The notes under the pieces were generated by a model. That model did not search any database. It saw only the letters and a program-made list of their open reading frames with translations, and had not been told where the DNA came from. Shown here in pieces: positions 26,335-34,055 of a DNA stretch of 64,000 nucleotides (position 1 is its first letter; every line of letters starts with the position of its first letter). The translations under genes were made by a program, and so were the position numbers. The stretch comes from Bacteroidota bacterium (GTDB lineage Bacteria > Bacteroidota > Bacteroidia > Bacteroidales > FEN-979): the NCBI GenBank assembly GCA_026391805.1, contig JAPLDJ010000015.1, forward strand, positions 124,001 through 188,000, given 5' to 3'.

Positions 26335-29300
26335 CTATTTATTCACAAGAATCTTCCTCACAACCTGGTTTTCGCTGTTGCGGAGGATCACGGTGTAGAT
26401 ACCCGAAGAAATCGGACGCAGATCGACGATCTTTTCTACCGTTCCCTTCACCTGGATATCCTTCTGCTGGTAAATCGTAACGCCCAGGTTGTTAAGCACG
26501 CTGAGCGTAAATGATTCACTTGAAGAACTTGTGATGGAGACCTTGAACTGTCCGTCGTTCGGAACAGGATAGATCGAAATGCCGGATCCGCTTGGGGAAT
26601 TGACACCAACCGTGATGGTAATATGGTTCGACTCTCCGGAAACGCATCCGTTGATGGTGACAATATCCGAATAAACTCCGGGAAGTGTTGCAACATAAGT
26701 CTGGCCGGTTGCCCCGGAAATGGGTGATCCGTCAAGATACCACTGGTTGCCGGTTGGGGCATCGCTTGAAAGCGTCAGCCCGGCTACGGTGATCACCGGT
26801 GTAGGCACTGCAGTCACGGTAACTGCTAACGGAGGTGAAGTTGCCCCGTTGCCGCAGGTGCTGTTTGCATAAACCGTGATGTTGCCTGATAAAGCACCGG
26901 CAGGATAATCAACGGTAATGGTATTTGAATAGAGTCCTGAAACGATGTTAGCTCCGGCCGGTAATGTCCAGATATACGAGTGGGCATAAGGGATCGTTGC
27001 AACAGAATAGGTTTTACCTGTTTCGCCGTCACAGATATTGGAAGGACCGGTAATGGAACCGGCTGCTCCCGGCAGTGGAACAATGGTCACGGGTATCGTC
27101 CCCGGTGTTGCGGAAGTACATCCTGCAGCATTCGAATAATTTACGCTGAGTGACTGACTTCCGGCTGTATTCCATGTCACGGTCACCGTATTTGTGGTTC
27201 CGCCGAAATTGATTGTTCCACCGGCAGAAATTGTCCAATTATAACCGGTCATACTAGCCTGTGTGGTATAAGTCTGGTATCCCGAGTTGATGCATACCGC
27301 TCCGGGCCCTGTGATCGTTGGAGAAGGCCCCCCCTTGACGGTGACATTATAGGCTGTCGGAACAGTATTCGCGCAACCGTTAGCATTGGCATAGACCACG
27401 TTTACGCTTTGTGCACCTGTGCCCGACCAGAGAACTGTAATTGCATTGGTTCCTGCCCCTGACTGGATGGTGCCGCCCGGCGAGAGTGTCCAGTTATAAC
27501 CGGTCATGCCTGCCTGGGTAGAATAGACAGTCGTAAAGCCTGAGCACGGATTGGCATCTCCTGTTATAATAGGTGTCGGCAATGCGTTTACTGTCACGTT
27601 TACGGTGGCAGGTGTAATTCCGGCACAGCCGTTGGCATTGTTATAATTCACCGAGATGGTCCTTGCTCCGGCCGATGTCCAGGTGACGGTAGCGGTATTA
27701 CTGGTTGCAGTTCCGCCTGCTGTGGCCGTACCGCCGGTGATTGTCCAGGCATAACCTGTCATACCAGCCTGGGTTGTGTATAAATTGCCGGCTACGTTGA
27801 CACATGCGGCTGTTGGCCCGGTCAGTGTTGGCGTGGCCGCAGCATTCACATACAAGGGCATGTATGATGGCGTTCCGTTCCCGGCACATCCGACCCCGTA
27901 AACAGATACGTTCCCGGAAAATGATGGATTCGGGAAGGAGACTGTAATGGTATTGGTATTCGCCCCGGCCGTGATGGTGGCGCCGAAAGGAACCGACCAG
28001 GTATAACCAGTGGCATTGGTGATGGCAGCTACAGTGTAAACATACCCTGATCCTCCGTTGCAAACCTGGCCGGGACCCGTGATCGGGCCGGCTGCACCGG
28101 CAGTAAGGCAAACGGTAAAGAAGGTCTGGTCGGTGCCATAGGAAGTACCTCCTGCGTTAACGCCTTTAGCCCTGAAATGATACGTTTGATTAGAGGTGAG
28201 GCCGCCAATATTTGCGCTAAAGTTTGTTGAGGCCATACCGGCAATCGGTGACGGAATTCCTGCTGCAGTGCTTCCGTATGTTGTTGTTAAACCATATTCG
28301 AAAGAAACTGTCGTGGATGAATTGTTGGCCACGCAGGATCCGTTCAGGGTAGCGACCGCATTTGTCACACCGGTTGCCGCCAGGGTTGTGATAACCGGCG
28401 CCACGGTAGCCGTTGTAAAGGTCAGATCGCCCCCGTTGGAGGTCCCGTAAGTATTCACACCATTGATCCTGAAATGATAAAGGGTATTCGGGATAAGACC
28501 AACAATGCCGGCACTCACTCCTGTAACGGTAGTTCCATTAACGGTCAGAGGAACCCCGGTAACATTGGTGCCGTATGCTGTTGTCAGTCCATAATCAAAG
28601 GATGTAGTCGTCGCAGAATTGTTGGCATTTACCGTGCCGTTCAGCGTGGCGATTGTGCCGGCGATAGATGTGGCCACTGTTGTCACGACAACCGGCGGGC
28701 CACCTGCAAACAGGATCAGGTTGGCCGTGAAATCCCCGCAATTCCCATAGGTATAAGCCCCGCATGGATTCTGAGAGGAGGAGGCATAATTACACACAAA
28801 CCGCATCCGGTGGTTGCCCGTCGGCGTTCCGTTCGGAATGTTGATTGTGGCGGTGAAATTCGTAGCACTACTGGTACAGTAAAGATCGGTAACAACTCTT
28901 TCAGTGGCAGCAAATGTGTTGTCGTTATTGTAATCGATCCATACGCAAACATATTGAGAAGGAAATCCAACCTGAACTGTCAGCGTATAGTTGGTGTTCA
29001 GCATCAGGGTTGTAGAGGTTCCCGTCCAGTCATGATACCAGGTATTCGGTGACCCGTTGCAGGCAACAGCCTGGTTAATGGTATTGAGGTTGAAAAGGGT
29101 CAGTCCGTCTCCATAACTGCAACCTGTCGAAAAGGTTGGCAGGCAAGGCCCTGCAGATGCCAGGTTAACGGTAAAATCCTCGCAGTTCCCGTAGGTCTGT
29201 GCCGTGCAGGGGCCGCTCGGATAGGCGTACCATTCGGTAAGTGCCCTCAGGCGGGTGTTGCCTGTAAGGGCTGTGCCGGGTACGGTAAAGGGAATGGTGT

Positions 29301-29646
29301 AGTTGGTTGCTGAGGCAGCACAGTTGACCTGGCCGATCAACTCACCGGCATCAAACGTATTGTTATGGTTGTAGTCAATGTAAACATTCACATAGGTGCC
29401 GGCGTAACCTCCCTGTACAGTAATGGTATAGGCATTACCGATCGTCATGTTCGTTGAAGATGCCGTATAATCATGGTACCAGGAACTGCATGTGATGGGT
29501 TGGTTGATGGTGCCAAGCTGGAACAGGGTTAGCCCGTCACCATAGGTACAACCCGTACTGTAAGTTGGGTTACAATATTGTGCCATCGCTCCTGTTGAGA
29601 ACAGCGCAAAGGCAAAGAATAATAAGAACTTGTAAAATTTCTTCAT
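26335..29646 (-). CDS. Giant GEVED/Fn3/PKD-like T9SS surface protein, copy 2
   Basis: A 1103-aa paralogue of the preceding gene with identical domain order: signal peptide (FLLFFAFALFSTGAMAQ), two GEVED domains (VNVYIDYNHNNTFD, VCVWIDYNNDNTF), two Fn3-like domains, about six PKD/Ig-like modules, the NQWYLDGSPISGATGQ module and a T9SS sorting domain differing at only a handful of residues from copy 1. Differences concentrate in the fourth to sixth PKD-like modules (for example GPSPTITGPGAVCINSG against GPSPSISGPGVVCVNSG). As a recent duplicate under its own promoter copy it could raise dosage or serve antigenic/adhesive variation. Confidence 0.88.
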   Translation of the reverse strand: MKKFYKFLLFFAFALFSTGAMAQYCNPTYSTGCTYGDGLTLFQLGTINQPITCSSWYHDYTASSTNMTIGNAYTITVQGGYAGTYVNVYIDYNHNNTFDAGELIGQVNCAASATNYTIPFTVPGTALTGNTRLRALTEWYAYPSGPCTAQTYGNCEDFTVNLASAGPCLPTFSTGCSYGDGLTLFNLNTINQAVACNGSPNTWYHDWTGTSTTLMLNTNYTLTVQVGFPSQYVCVWIDYNNDNTFAATERVVTDLYCTSSATNFTATINIPNGTPTGNHRMRFVCNYASSSQNPCGAYTYGNCGDFTANLILFAGGPPVVVTTVATSIAGTIATLNGTVNANNSATTTSFDYGLTTAYGTNVTGVPLTVNGTTVTGVSAGIVGLIPNTLYHFRINGVNTYGTSNGGDLTFTTATVAPVITTLAATGVTNAVATLNGSCVANNSSTTVSFEYGLTTTYGSTAAGIPSPIAGMASTNFSANIGGLTSNQTYHFRAKGVNAGGTSYGTDQTFFTVCLTAGAAGPITGPGQVCNGGSGYVYTVAAITNATGYTWSVPFGATITAGANTNTITVSFPNPSFSGNVSVYGVGCAGNGTPSYMPLYVNAAATPTLTGPTAACVNVAGNLYTTQAGMTGYAWTITGGTATAGGTATSNTATVTWTSAGARTISVNYNNANGCAGITPATVNVTVNALPTPIITGDANPCSGFTTVYSTQAGMTGYNWTLSPGGTIQSGAGTNAITVLWSGTGAQSVNVVYANANGCANTVPTAYNVTVKGGPSPTITGPGAVCINSGYQTYTTQASMTGYNWTISAGGTINFGGTTNTVTVTWNTAGSQSLSVNYSNAAGCTSATPGTIPVTIVPLPGAAGSITGPSNICDGETGKTYSVATIPYAHSYIWTLPAGANIVSGLYSNTITVDYPAGALSGNITVYANSTCGNGATSPPLAVTVTAVPTPVITVAGLTLSSDAPTGNQWYLDGSPISGATGQTYVATLPGVYSDIVTINGCVSGESNHITITVGVNSPSGSGISIYPVPNDGQFKVSITSSSSESFTLSVLNNLGVTIYQQKDIQVKGTVEKIVDLRPISSGIYTVILRNSENQVVRKILVNK

Positions 29647-29864
29647 GGGTTTTGGTTTTTGGTTTATTGTTTAAAACAAGATATAGGATCAACTACAATG
29701 AATGAAGTAGCTAATATATATTTGAATGCTCATTGGCGTTTTTCCAAACCTTTATGTTTTACTCCGGCAGCAATACAAAGATAAAACAACACCATAAAAA
29801 ATCGGCTTAAATATACTATTTTTTCATTCACGCTATAATAAAATATTTTAGTCAGTGAATGAAT

Positions 29865-29872
29865 TATATTTG
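29865..29872 (+). promoter_or_regulatory. -7 promoter box for the aldehyde dehydrogenase gene
   Basis: TATATTTG matches TAnnTTTG exactly, 22 bp before the ATG at 29895. It overlaps the in-frame upstream ATG used by the ORF track (29859), which supports the downstream start. Confidence 0.55.
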
Positions 29873-29894
29873 CAAGCGTCAGGAAACTAATAAA

Positions 29895-31370
29895 ATGGAA
29901 AAACAGACAGATCAATTTGTGGAAGAAACCCTGCAGAAGGCATTGAGCGCCGGCCATGCCCTGGGGAAACTGGACCAGGAACAGACCGACAGGATCGTCC
30001 GTTCCATCTATGAGGTCGGATTCAACAACCGGTGGAAACTGGCCGAAATGGCCCACCGGGAAACAGGGATCGGGAACATCCGCGACAAGATGATCAAGAA
30101 CATCATTGCCACACGTTTTGTTTACCGTGATATCAGCCTTCAGAAAACGGTCGGGATCATAAACGAAGACCTTGAAAACCAGGTAGTCGAGATCGCGCGC
30201 CCGATGGGGCCGATCTTTGCGGTGACGCCGGTCACTAATCCCACCTCGACTGCCTTGTTCAAGATCCTGATCGCCATGAAGAGCCGCAATCCCATTATCA
30301 TCTATCCTCACGGTGCGGCAAAGAAATGTACGGTTGAGGCAGCACGGCTTTGCTACGACGCTGCACTGGCTGCAGGCGCCCCGGAGAACTGCATCCAGTG
30401 GATCCCGCGTGTGACACGTGAGCAGGTGCTGCAGTTCATGGGCCATAAGCGGATCGCACTGGTGCTGGCCACGGGATCGGTAAGCCTGGTAAGGGCTGCA
30501 TATACCTCCGGCAACCCGGCCATTGGAGTTGGCCCTGGTAATGTTCCGGTATACATTGGCAAGAGCGCCGACGTTGAGTTTGCCGTGGATCAGATCCTGC
30601 TTTCGAAACTGTTCGACAACGGCACCATCTGCGCCAGCGAGCAGGCCGTGGTGGTTTCGCGTTACAACGCTGATGCGGTCAGAGAAGAATTTAAAAAAAG
30701 GGGCGCTCATTTTCTTTCTCCTGACGAAATTGAAGCTGTCGGGAAGATCGCTTTCAACAAGACACAGCGGTCGATGAGCCCGGAAGTGATCGGGAAACCG
30801 GCGACCTTCATTGCGGAACTCGCCGGGATCAGGGTACCCGAAACGACAACACTTTTAATCGCCGAAATGGAGAAGCACCAGGTTGGGATCGAATGGCCGC
30901 TTTCCCTCGAGATCCTTGCCCCGATCCTGGGATTTTATGAAGTTCAATCCTTTGATGAGGGGATCGCCATGTGCAGGAAGATCAATGAACATGGCGGACT
31001 CGGTCATACTGTGAGCATTTTTTCCAATGATGATGAGAAGATCCGCTACTTTGCCCAATCCCTCAATGCCGGCCGGATCGTAGTCAATACACCGTCTTCA
31101 CAGGGTGCCCTTGGCGGACTCTACAACGGCCTTACGCCTTCGATGACCCTCGCCTGCGGCTCAGGAGGCAAGAATTTCACCACCGATAACATCTCCGTTA
31201 AACACCTCCTGAACATCCAGCGCATCGCCTATCGCAAGATCAGCTTCTGCGCCGAGCACCAGGAGGACAGCGCCTTCTGCTGTGACCAGAACCTGTCGGT
31301 CCACGAGATCGAAGAAAAATGCGCAAAGCACAGGGAAGAAAAATATCCCACCGTCCCACCATTGCATTAA
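29895..31370 (+). CDS. CoA-acylating aldehyde dehydrogenase
   Basis: A 491-aa protein related to the N-terminal half of AdhE and to stand-alone acylating acetaldehyde dehydrogenases (aldehyde + CoA + NAD to acyl-CoA + NADH, or the reverse). Motifs: FAVTPVTNPTSTALFK, YPHGAAKKCT, the nucleotide segment VGPGNVPVYI, the catalytic cysteine in DNGTICASEQ, and the C-terminal LACGSGGKNFTTDNISVKHLLNI. The alcohol dehydrogenase half of AdhE is absent and the gene ends cleanly. No microcompartment shell, diol dehydratase or hydratase-aldolase genes are nearby to tell the substrate; acetaldehyde, propionaldehyde and succinate semialdehyde are all possible. Confidence 0.88.
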   Translation: MEKQTDQFVEETLQKALSAGHALGKLDQEQTDRIVRSIYEVGFNNRWKLAEMAHRETGIGNIRDKMIKNIIATRFVYRDISLQKTVGIINEDLENQVVEIARPMGPIFAVTPVTNPTSTALFKILIAMKSRNPIIIYPHGAAKKCTVEAARLCYDAALAAGAPENCIQWIPRVTREQVLQFMGHKRIALVLATGSVSLVRAAYTSGNPAIGVGPGNVPVYIGKSADVEFAVDQILLSKLFDNGTICASEQAVVVSRYNADAVREEFKKRGAHFLSPDEIEAVGKIAFNKTQRSMSPEVIGKPATFIAELAGIRVPETTTLLIAEMEKHQVGIEWPLSLEILAPILGFYEVQSFDEGIAMCRKINEHGGLGHTVSIFSNDDEKIRYFAQSLNAGRIVVNTPSSQGALGGLYNGLTPSMTLACGSGGKNFTTDNISVKHLLNIQRIAYRKISFCAEHQEDSAFCCDQNLSVHEIEEKCAKHREEKYPTVPPLH

Positions 31371-31386
31371 AAAAACGAACCTTTTT

Positions 31387-31450
31387 TGAACACGGATTAC
31401 GCGGATAAACGGATTATTATTTTCCGTTTATTCCGTGTCTTCCGTGTTCA
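31387..31450. repeat. Word-type palindrome, TGAACACGGA/TCCGTGTTCA
   Basis: Outer arms tgaacacgga and tccgtgttca are a perfect 10-bp inverted repeat; inside, ggataaacggat faces tccgtttattccg, so nearly the whole 64 bp can fold. It lies 17 bp after the aldehyde dehydrogenase stop and may act as a terminator or processing site. The remaining spacer to 31598 is AT-rich and holds the promoter of the next gene. Confidence 0.8.
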
Positions 31451-31561
31451 GAATTATATGGCTTTTCGTATTTCCAGGACCGGTTTCCTGATCATCAGAC
31501 ATGAAATTCTTAAAATATGTTAAAAATTCACTATACCATTCTTTACATATGTTATTTTTTA

Positions 31562-31569
31562 TATTTTTG
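31562..31569 (+). promoter_or_regulatory. -7 promoter box of the choice-of-anchor V gene, with upstream ACATATGT palindrome
   Basis: TATTTTTG matches TAnnTTTG exactly, 30 bp before the ATG at 31599. Just upstream, at 31543-31553, lies TTACATATGTT, an 11-mer that also occurs upstream of the T9SS gene that starts at 44697. Confidence 0.5.
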
Positions 31570-31598
31570 TTGTGAATTAATTAACCAAAAAAGAACCC

Positions 31599-33410
31599 AT
31601 GAAGAAAAAAATTTACTTTTTTCCATTCATTCTCATTATCACAGCTGTCCTGTTAACGGCTTTCGGAGGCGACGGTGGTAACTCTGATTACCCCTCTGGT
31701 GCACCCGCCGGTAATACCGGATCTCCCGGCGACGGGCAAAATTGCACTTCCTGCCATAACGGCACTGCGACGACACAGGCCGGGATAATTACTTCCACCA
31801 TTCCCGGATCGGGATACATTCCGGGAACAGCTTATACGATCACCGTTACCCTCTCAGGAAGCGGACAGAAAGGATTTGAGGTTTCTCCGCAGAATATCAG
31901 CGGTACATTGCTCGGAACCCTTACTGCCGGATCGGGAAGCAAGCTTGTAGGAAGCGGAAAATATTGCACTCACAGCAGTGCAGTCGGAGGCTCTTCAGCC
32001 ACCTGGAATTTCACCTGGACGGCTCCAGCCGTCGGTACCGGTACCGTTACCTTCTATGGCGCTTTCACCATAACGAAACCGGTAACCAAGCTTTCCACAC
32101 TTGTTGTAAATGAAGGCGTTCTTCCCCTCGGCGTAACGGCATCAGCCACACCTTCCACGATCCTGTCAGGAAGCACATCCCAGCTGAATGCAACCGCAAC
32201 CGGCGGGTCGGGAATTTACACCTATTCATGGGTTTCAAACCCTGCGGGATTTACTTCTACGCAACAGAATCCTTCTGTTTCTCCTACCGCAACCACCATA
32301 TATACCGTAACTGTAAATGACGGATCGGGCAGCGCCAACGGCAATACAACGGTGACCGTCATCCCAAATAACCTTGCTGTTACTGCCAATGCAAGTCCCG
32401 CCAGCATCACCAGCGGACAGTCATCACAGCTTAACTCCAGTGCAACGGGGGGCTCCGGAACTTTTACCTATTCCTGGACATCCATTCCTGCGGGGTATAC
32501 CTCCACCCAGCAGAACCCGGTGGTTTATCCGACCGTAACCACACAGTACATCGTCCAGGCAAACGACGGATACCAGGTTTCCTCGGCTAACACAACAGTT
32601 ACCGTGACCGCCGGCCCACTTTCCTGCACTGCAAGTGCAACTCCCGGTACGATTTGTTCCGGTAACAGTTCACAGCTTAATGTGATCGCGTCAGGTGGTT
32701 CAGGTCTTTACACCTATTCATGGACTTCTGTTCCTGCAGGATTTACCTCAACGCTTCAGAACCCTGTTGTTTCCCCGACCGCATCAACACAATACATTGT
32801 ACAGGTCAATGACGGAACCAACAACACAAGCGACAATACACAGGTCGATGTCACCAACCCGCCAACAGCATCTGCCGGAACTGATACCACCTATTGTGCA
32901 ACCATTGCAGAGATCCCGCTTCATGGCACGGCTTCGGGTTCTGCATCGGCGTTGTGGACTACTAGTGGCGACGGAACTTTCAGCAATGCCTCCAATCTAA
33001 ACAGCTCCTATTTCCCGGGCGCCAACGACAAGAGCAACCACCTGGTGCATCTTACACTTACTGCTTCACCGCAGTCACCCTGTACCAATGCCGCATCCAG
33101 CATAAGGAATATCACCTTTATTGATTGCCCGGTAGGTATTCATAACCAGGCAGGAAATGGTTTTACCTTCTCGCTCCGTCCGAATCCTTCAACCGGAATT
33201 TTTACTATCTACAGCTCCAATGCAGCATCCGGGGATATGGTCATCCGGGTGACGGATCTGAATGGGAAAACAGTTTCGACCGAAACCATCTCTGTTTCGG
33301 TTACCCCGGTAAACTACAGGATGGACCTGTCCGTACTTGGAAAAGGAATCTACTTTGTCAGGATTCAAACCAATGATGGCATCAGGACAGAAAAGCTGAT
33401 CATCGAATAA
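31599..33410 (+). CDS. T9SS protein with haem-c motif, Reeler-like (choice-of-anchor V) domain and three PKD-like repeats
   Basis: A 603-aa secreted protein. After the signal peptide (FPFILIITAVLLTAFGG) comes GSPGDGQNCTSCHNG, a CX2CH haem-c-like motif, then a beta-sandwich of about 120 residues (YIPGTAYTITVTLSGSGQKGFEVS, KYCTHSSAVGGSSATWNFTWTAP) that I recognise as the choice-of-anchor V/Reeler-like type. Three PKD/Ig-like modules of about 77 residues follow (SSQLNxxATGGSGxxTYSWTSxPAGFTST), then a T9SS domain (LRPNPSTGIFTIY). The motif suggests a single covalent haem at the N-terminus of the mature protein. A promoter box and a strong terminator delimit it as a single-gene unit. Confidence 0.82.
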   Translation: MKKKIYFFPFILIITAVLLTAFGGDGGNSDYPSGAPAGNTGSPGDGQNCTSCHNGTATTQAGIITSTIPGSGYIPGTAYTITVTLSGSGQKGFEVSPQNISGTLLGTLTAGSGSKLVGSGKYCTHSSAVGGSSATWNFTWTAPAVGTGTVTFYGAFTITKPVTKLSTLVVNEGVLPLGVTASATPSTILSGSTSQLNATATGGSGIYTYSWVSNPAGFTSTQQNPSVSPTATTIYTVTVNDGSGSANGNTTVTVIPNNLAVTANASPASITSGQSSQLNSSATGGSGTFTYSWTSIPAGYTSTQQNPVVYPTVTTQYIVQANDGYQVSSANTTVTVTAGPLSCTASATPGTICSGNSSQLNVIASGGSGLYTYSWTSVPAGFTSTLQNPVVSPTASTQYIVQVNDGTNNTSDNTQVDVTNPPTASAGTDTTYCATIAEIPLHGTASGSASALWTTSGDGTFSNASNLNSSYFPGANDKSNHLVHLTLTASPQSPCTNAASSIRNITFIDCPVGIHNQAGNGFTFSLRPNPSTGIFTIYSSNAASGDMVIRVTDLNGKTVSTETISVSVTPVNYRMDLSVLGKGIYFVRIQTNDGIRTEKLIIE

Positions 33411-33428
33411 TATTCAGATTAATTCGTG

Positions 33429-33463
33429 AAAAAGCCGGGCAGATCGTTTTGCCCGGCTTTTTT
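33429..33463. terminator. Rho-independent terminator
   Basis: AAAAAGCCGGGCA-gatcgtt-TTGCCCGGCTTTTTT, a long GC-rich stem with a T-run, 19 bp after the stop at 33410. Confidence 0.92.
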
Positions 33464-33498
33464 ATTTTTGATGATGACCCCACCCCCCGTCCCATCAA

Positions 33499-33540
33499 AT
33501 CTGTGACTAATCCGTGATTTTCTGTGGAAATCTGTGGTGA
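33499..33540. repeat. Word-type repeat TCTGTG/TCCGTG
   Basis: atctgtgactaatccgtgattttctgtggaaatctgtggtga: four spaced copies of a TCTGTG-like word in one orientation without an inverted partner. It closely resembles the second half of the spacer at 7670-7697. Confidence 0.55.
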
Positions 33541-33580
33541 AGATTTATCAGGGGGAATGCAAGTTGCATATTTCAATTAA

Positions 33581-33619
33581 CTTTTTAGTTGACAAACTAA
33601 GTTTTTAGTTGTATATTTG
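33581..33619 (+). promoter_or_regulatory. Promoter with overlapping repressor operator for the BlaI/M56 pair
   Basis: A -33 TTGAC (33589-33593) and a perfect -7 box TATATTTG (33612-33619) are spaced as in the Bacteroidetes consensus (20 bp between TTGA and the -7 box). TTAGTT-gaca-AACTAA (33585-33600) is a perfect 6-bp inverted repeat over the -33 region, and a further TTTTTAGTT (33602-33610) repeats the left half-site. This is the place expected for autorepression by the BlaI-like protein encoded immediately downstream. Confidence 0.72.
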
Positions 33620-33641
33620 TATTGAAAAAAATCAAACCGTC

Positions 33642-34055
33642 ATGAAAAAGGATGATCCGAACAACAAATCCATCCGGGAGCTGACCCGGGCCGAAGAGCA
33701 GATCATGCAGCTCCTCTGGGACCTTGAACGGGCGATGGTCAATGACCTGCTTGAACGGCTGCCCGAACCAAAACCCGCATACAATACCGTTTCCACCATC
33801 ATCCGTATCCTTGAGCAAAAAGGATTTGTAGGGCATAAGGCCTACGGACGGTCACATGAATATTTTCCGCTTATCAGCAGGACCGTTTATACAAAATCGC
33901 ATTTCAGGAATCTTGTGGTCAATTATTTCGGGAACTCTTACCGGTCGCTTGCTTCCTTTTTTACCAGTGAAGAAAACCTCAGCATCAGCGAGCTGGAAGA
34001 GATCCGGAAGATCATGGAGAATGAGATCAATAAACAAAAAAAACAAAAAAAATGA
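33642..34055 (+). CDS. BlaI/MecI/CopY-family transcriptional repressor
   Basis: A 137-aa winged-helix repressor from the ATG at 33642 (MKKDDPNNKSIRELTRAEEQIMQLLW). The core LTRAEEQIMQLLWDLERAMVNDLLERL and PAYNTVSTIIRILEQKGFVGHKAYGRSHEYFP is the family signature, and the C-terminal helix region would dimerise. By analogy with BlaI/MecI it is inactivated by cleavage triggered by the M56 protein encoded next (4-bp overlap, ATGA). The track start 33 bp upstream lies inside the expected leader. The operator over its own promoter suggests autoregulation. Confidence 0.9.
   Translation: MKKDDPNNKSIRELTRAEEQIMQLLWDLERAMVNDLLERLPEPKPAYNTVSTIIRILEQKGFVGHKAYGRSHEYFPLISRTVYTKSHFRNLVVNYFGNSYRSLASFFTSEENLSISELEEIRKIMENEINKQKKQKK

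Larger units (their letters stand above)
22634..29840. repeat. Tandem segmental duplication, unit about 3.65 kb
   Basis: The segments of roughly 22634-26185 and 26279-29840 correspond along their whole length: terminator hairpin, TTTCGCT word tail, coding region, and about 150 bp upstream (ggtttttggtttatt, acaagatataggatcaactaca, gaagtagctaat, ataaaacaacacc). The offset is 3649 bp at the stops and 3646 bp at the starts. The 3' ends of the genes and both GEVED domains are nearly identical, whereas some PKD-like modules in the middle have diverged. Confidence 0.9.

Noticed and set aside
29730-30710. 326-aa minus-strand ORF
   Set aside because: Shadow of the aldehyde dehydrogenase gene; no signal, domain or start context.
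29895-31370. Broken AdhE
   Set aside because: The domain is complete to its natural C-terminus and no alcohol dehydrogenase remnant follows in any frame.
31371-31598. Riboswitch or small RNA in the 228-bp spacer
   Set aside because: The structure present is a word-type palindrome right after the previous stop, and the rest is AT-rich promoter sequence without a conserved aptamer that I recognise.
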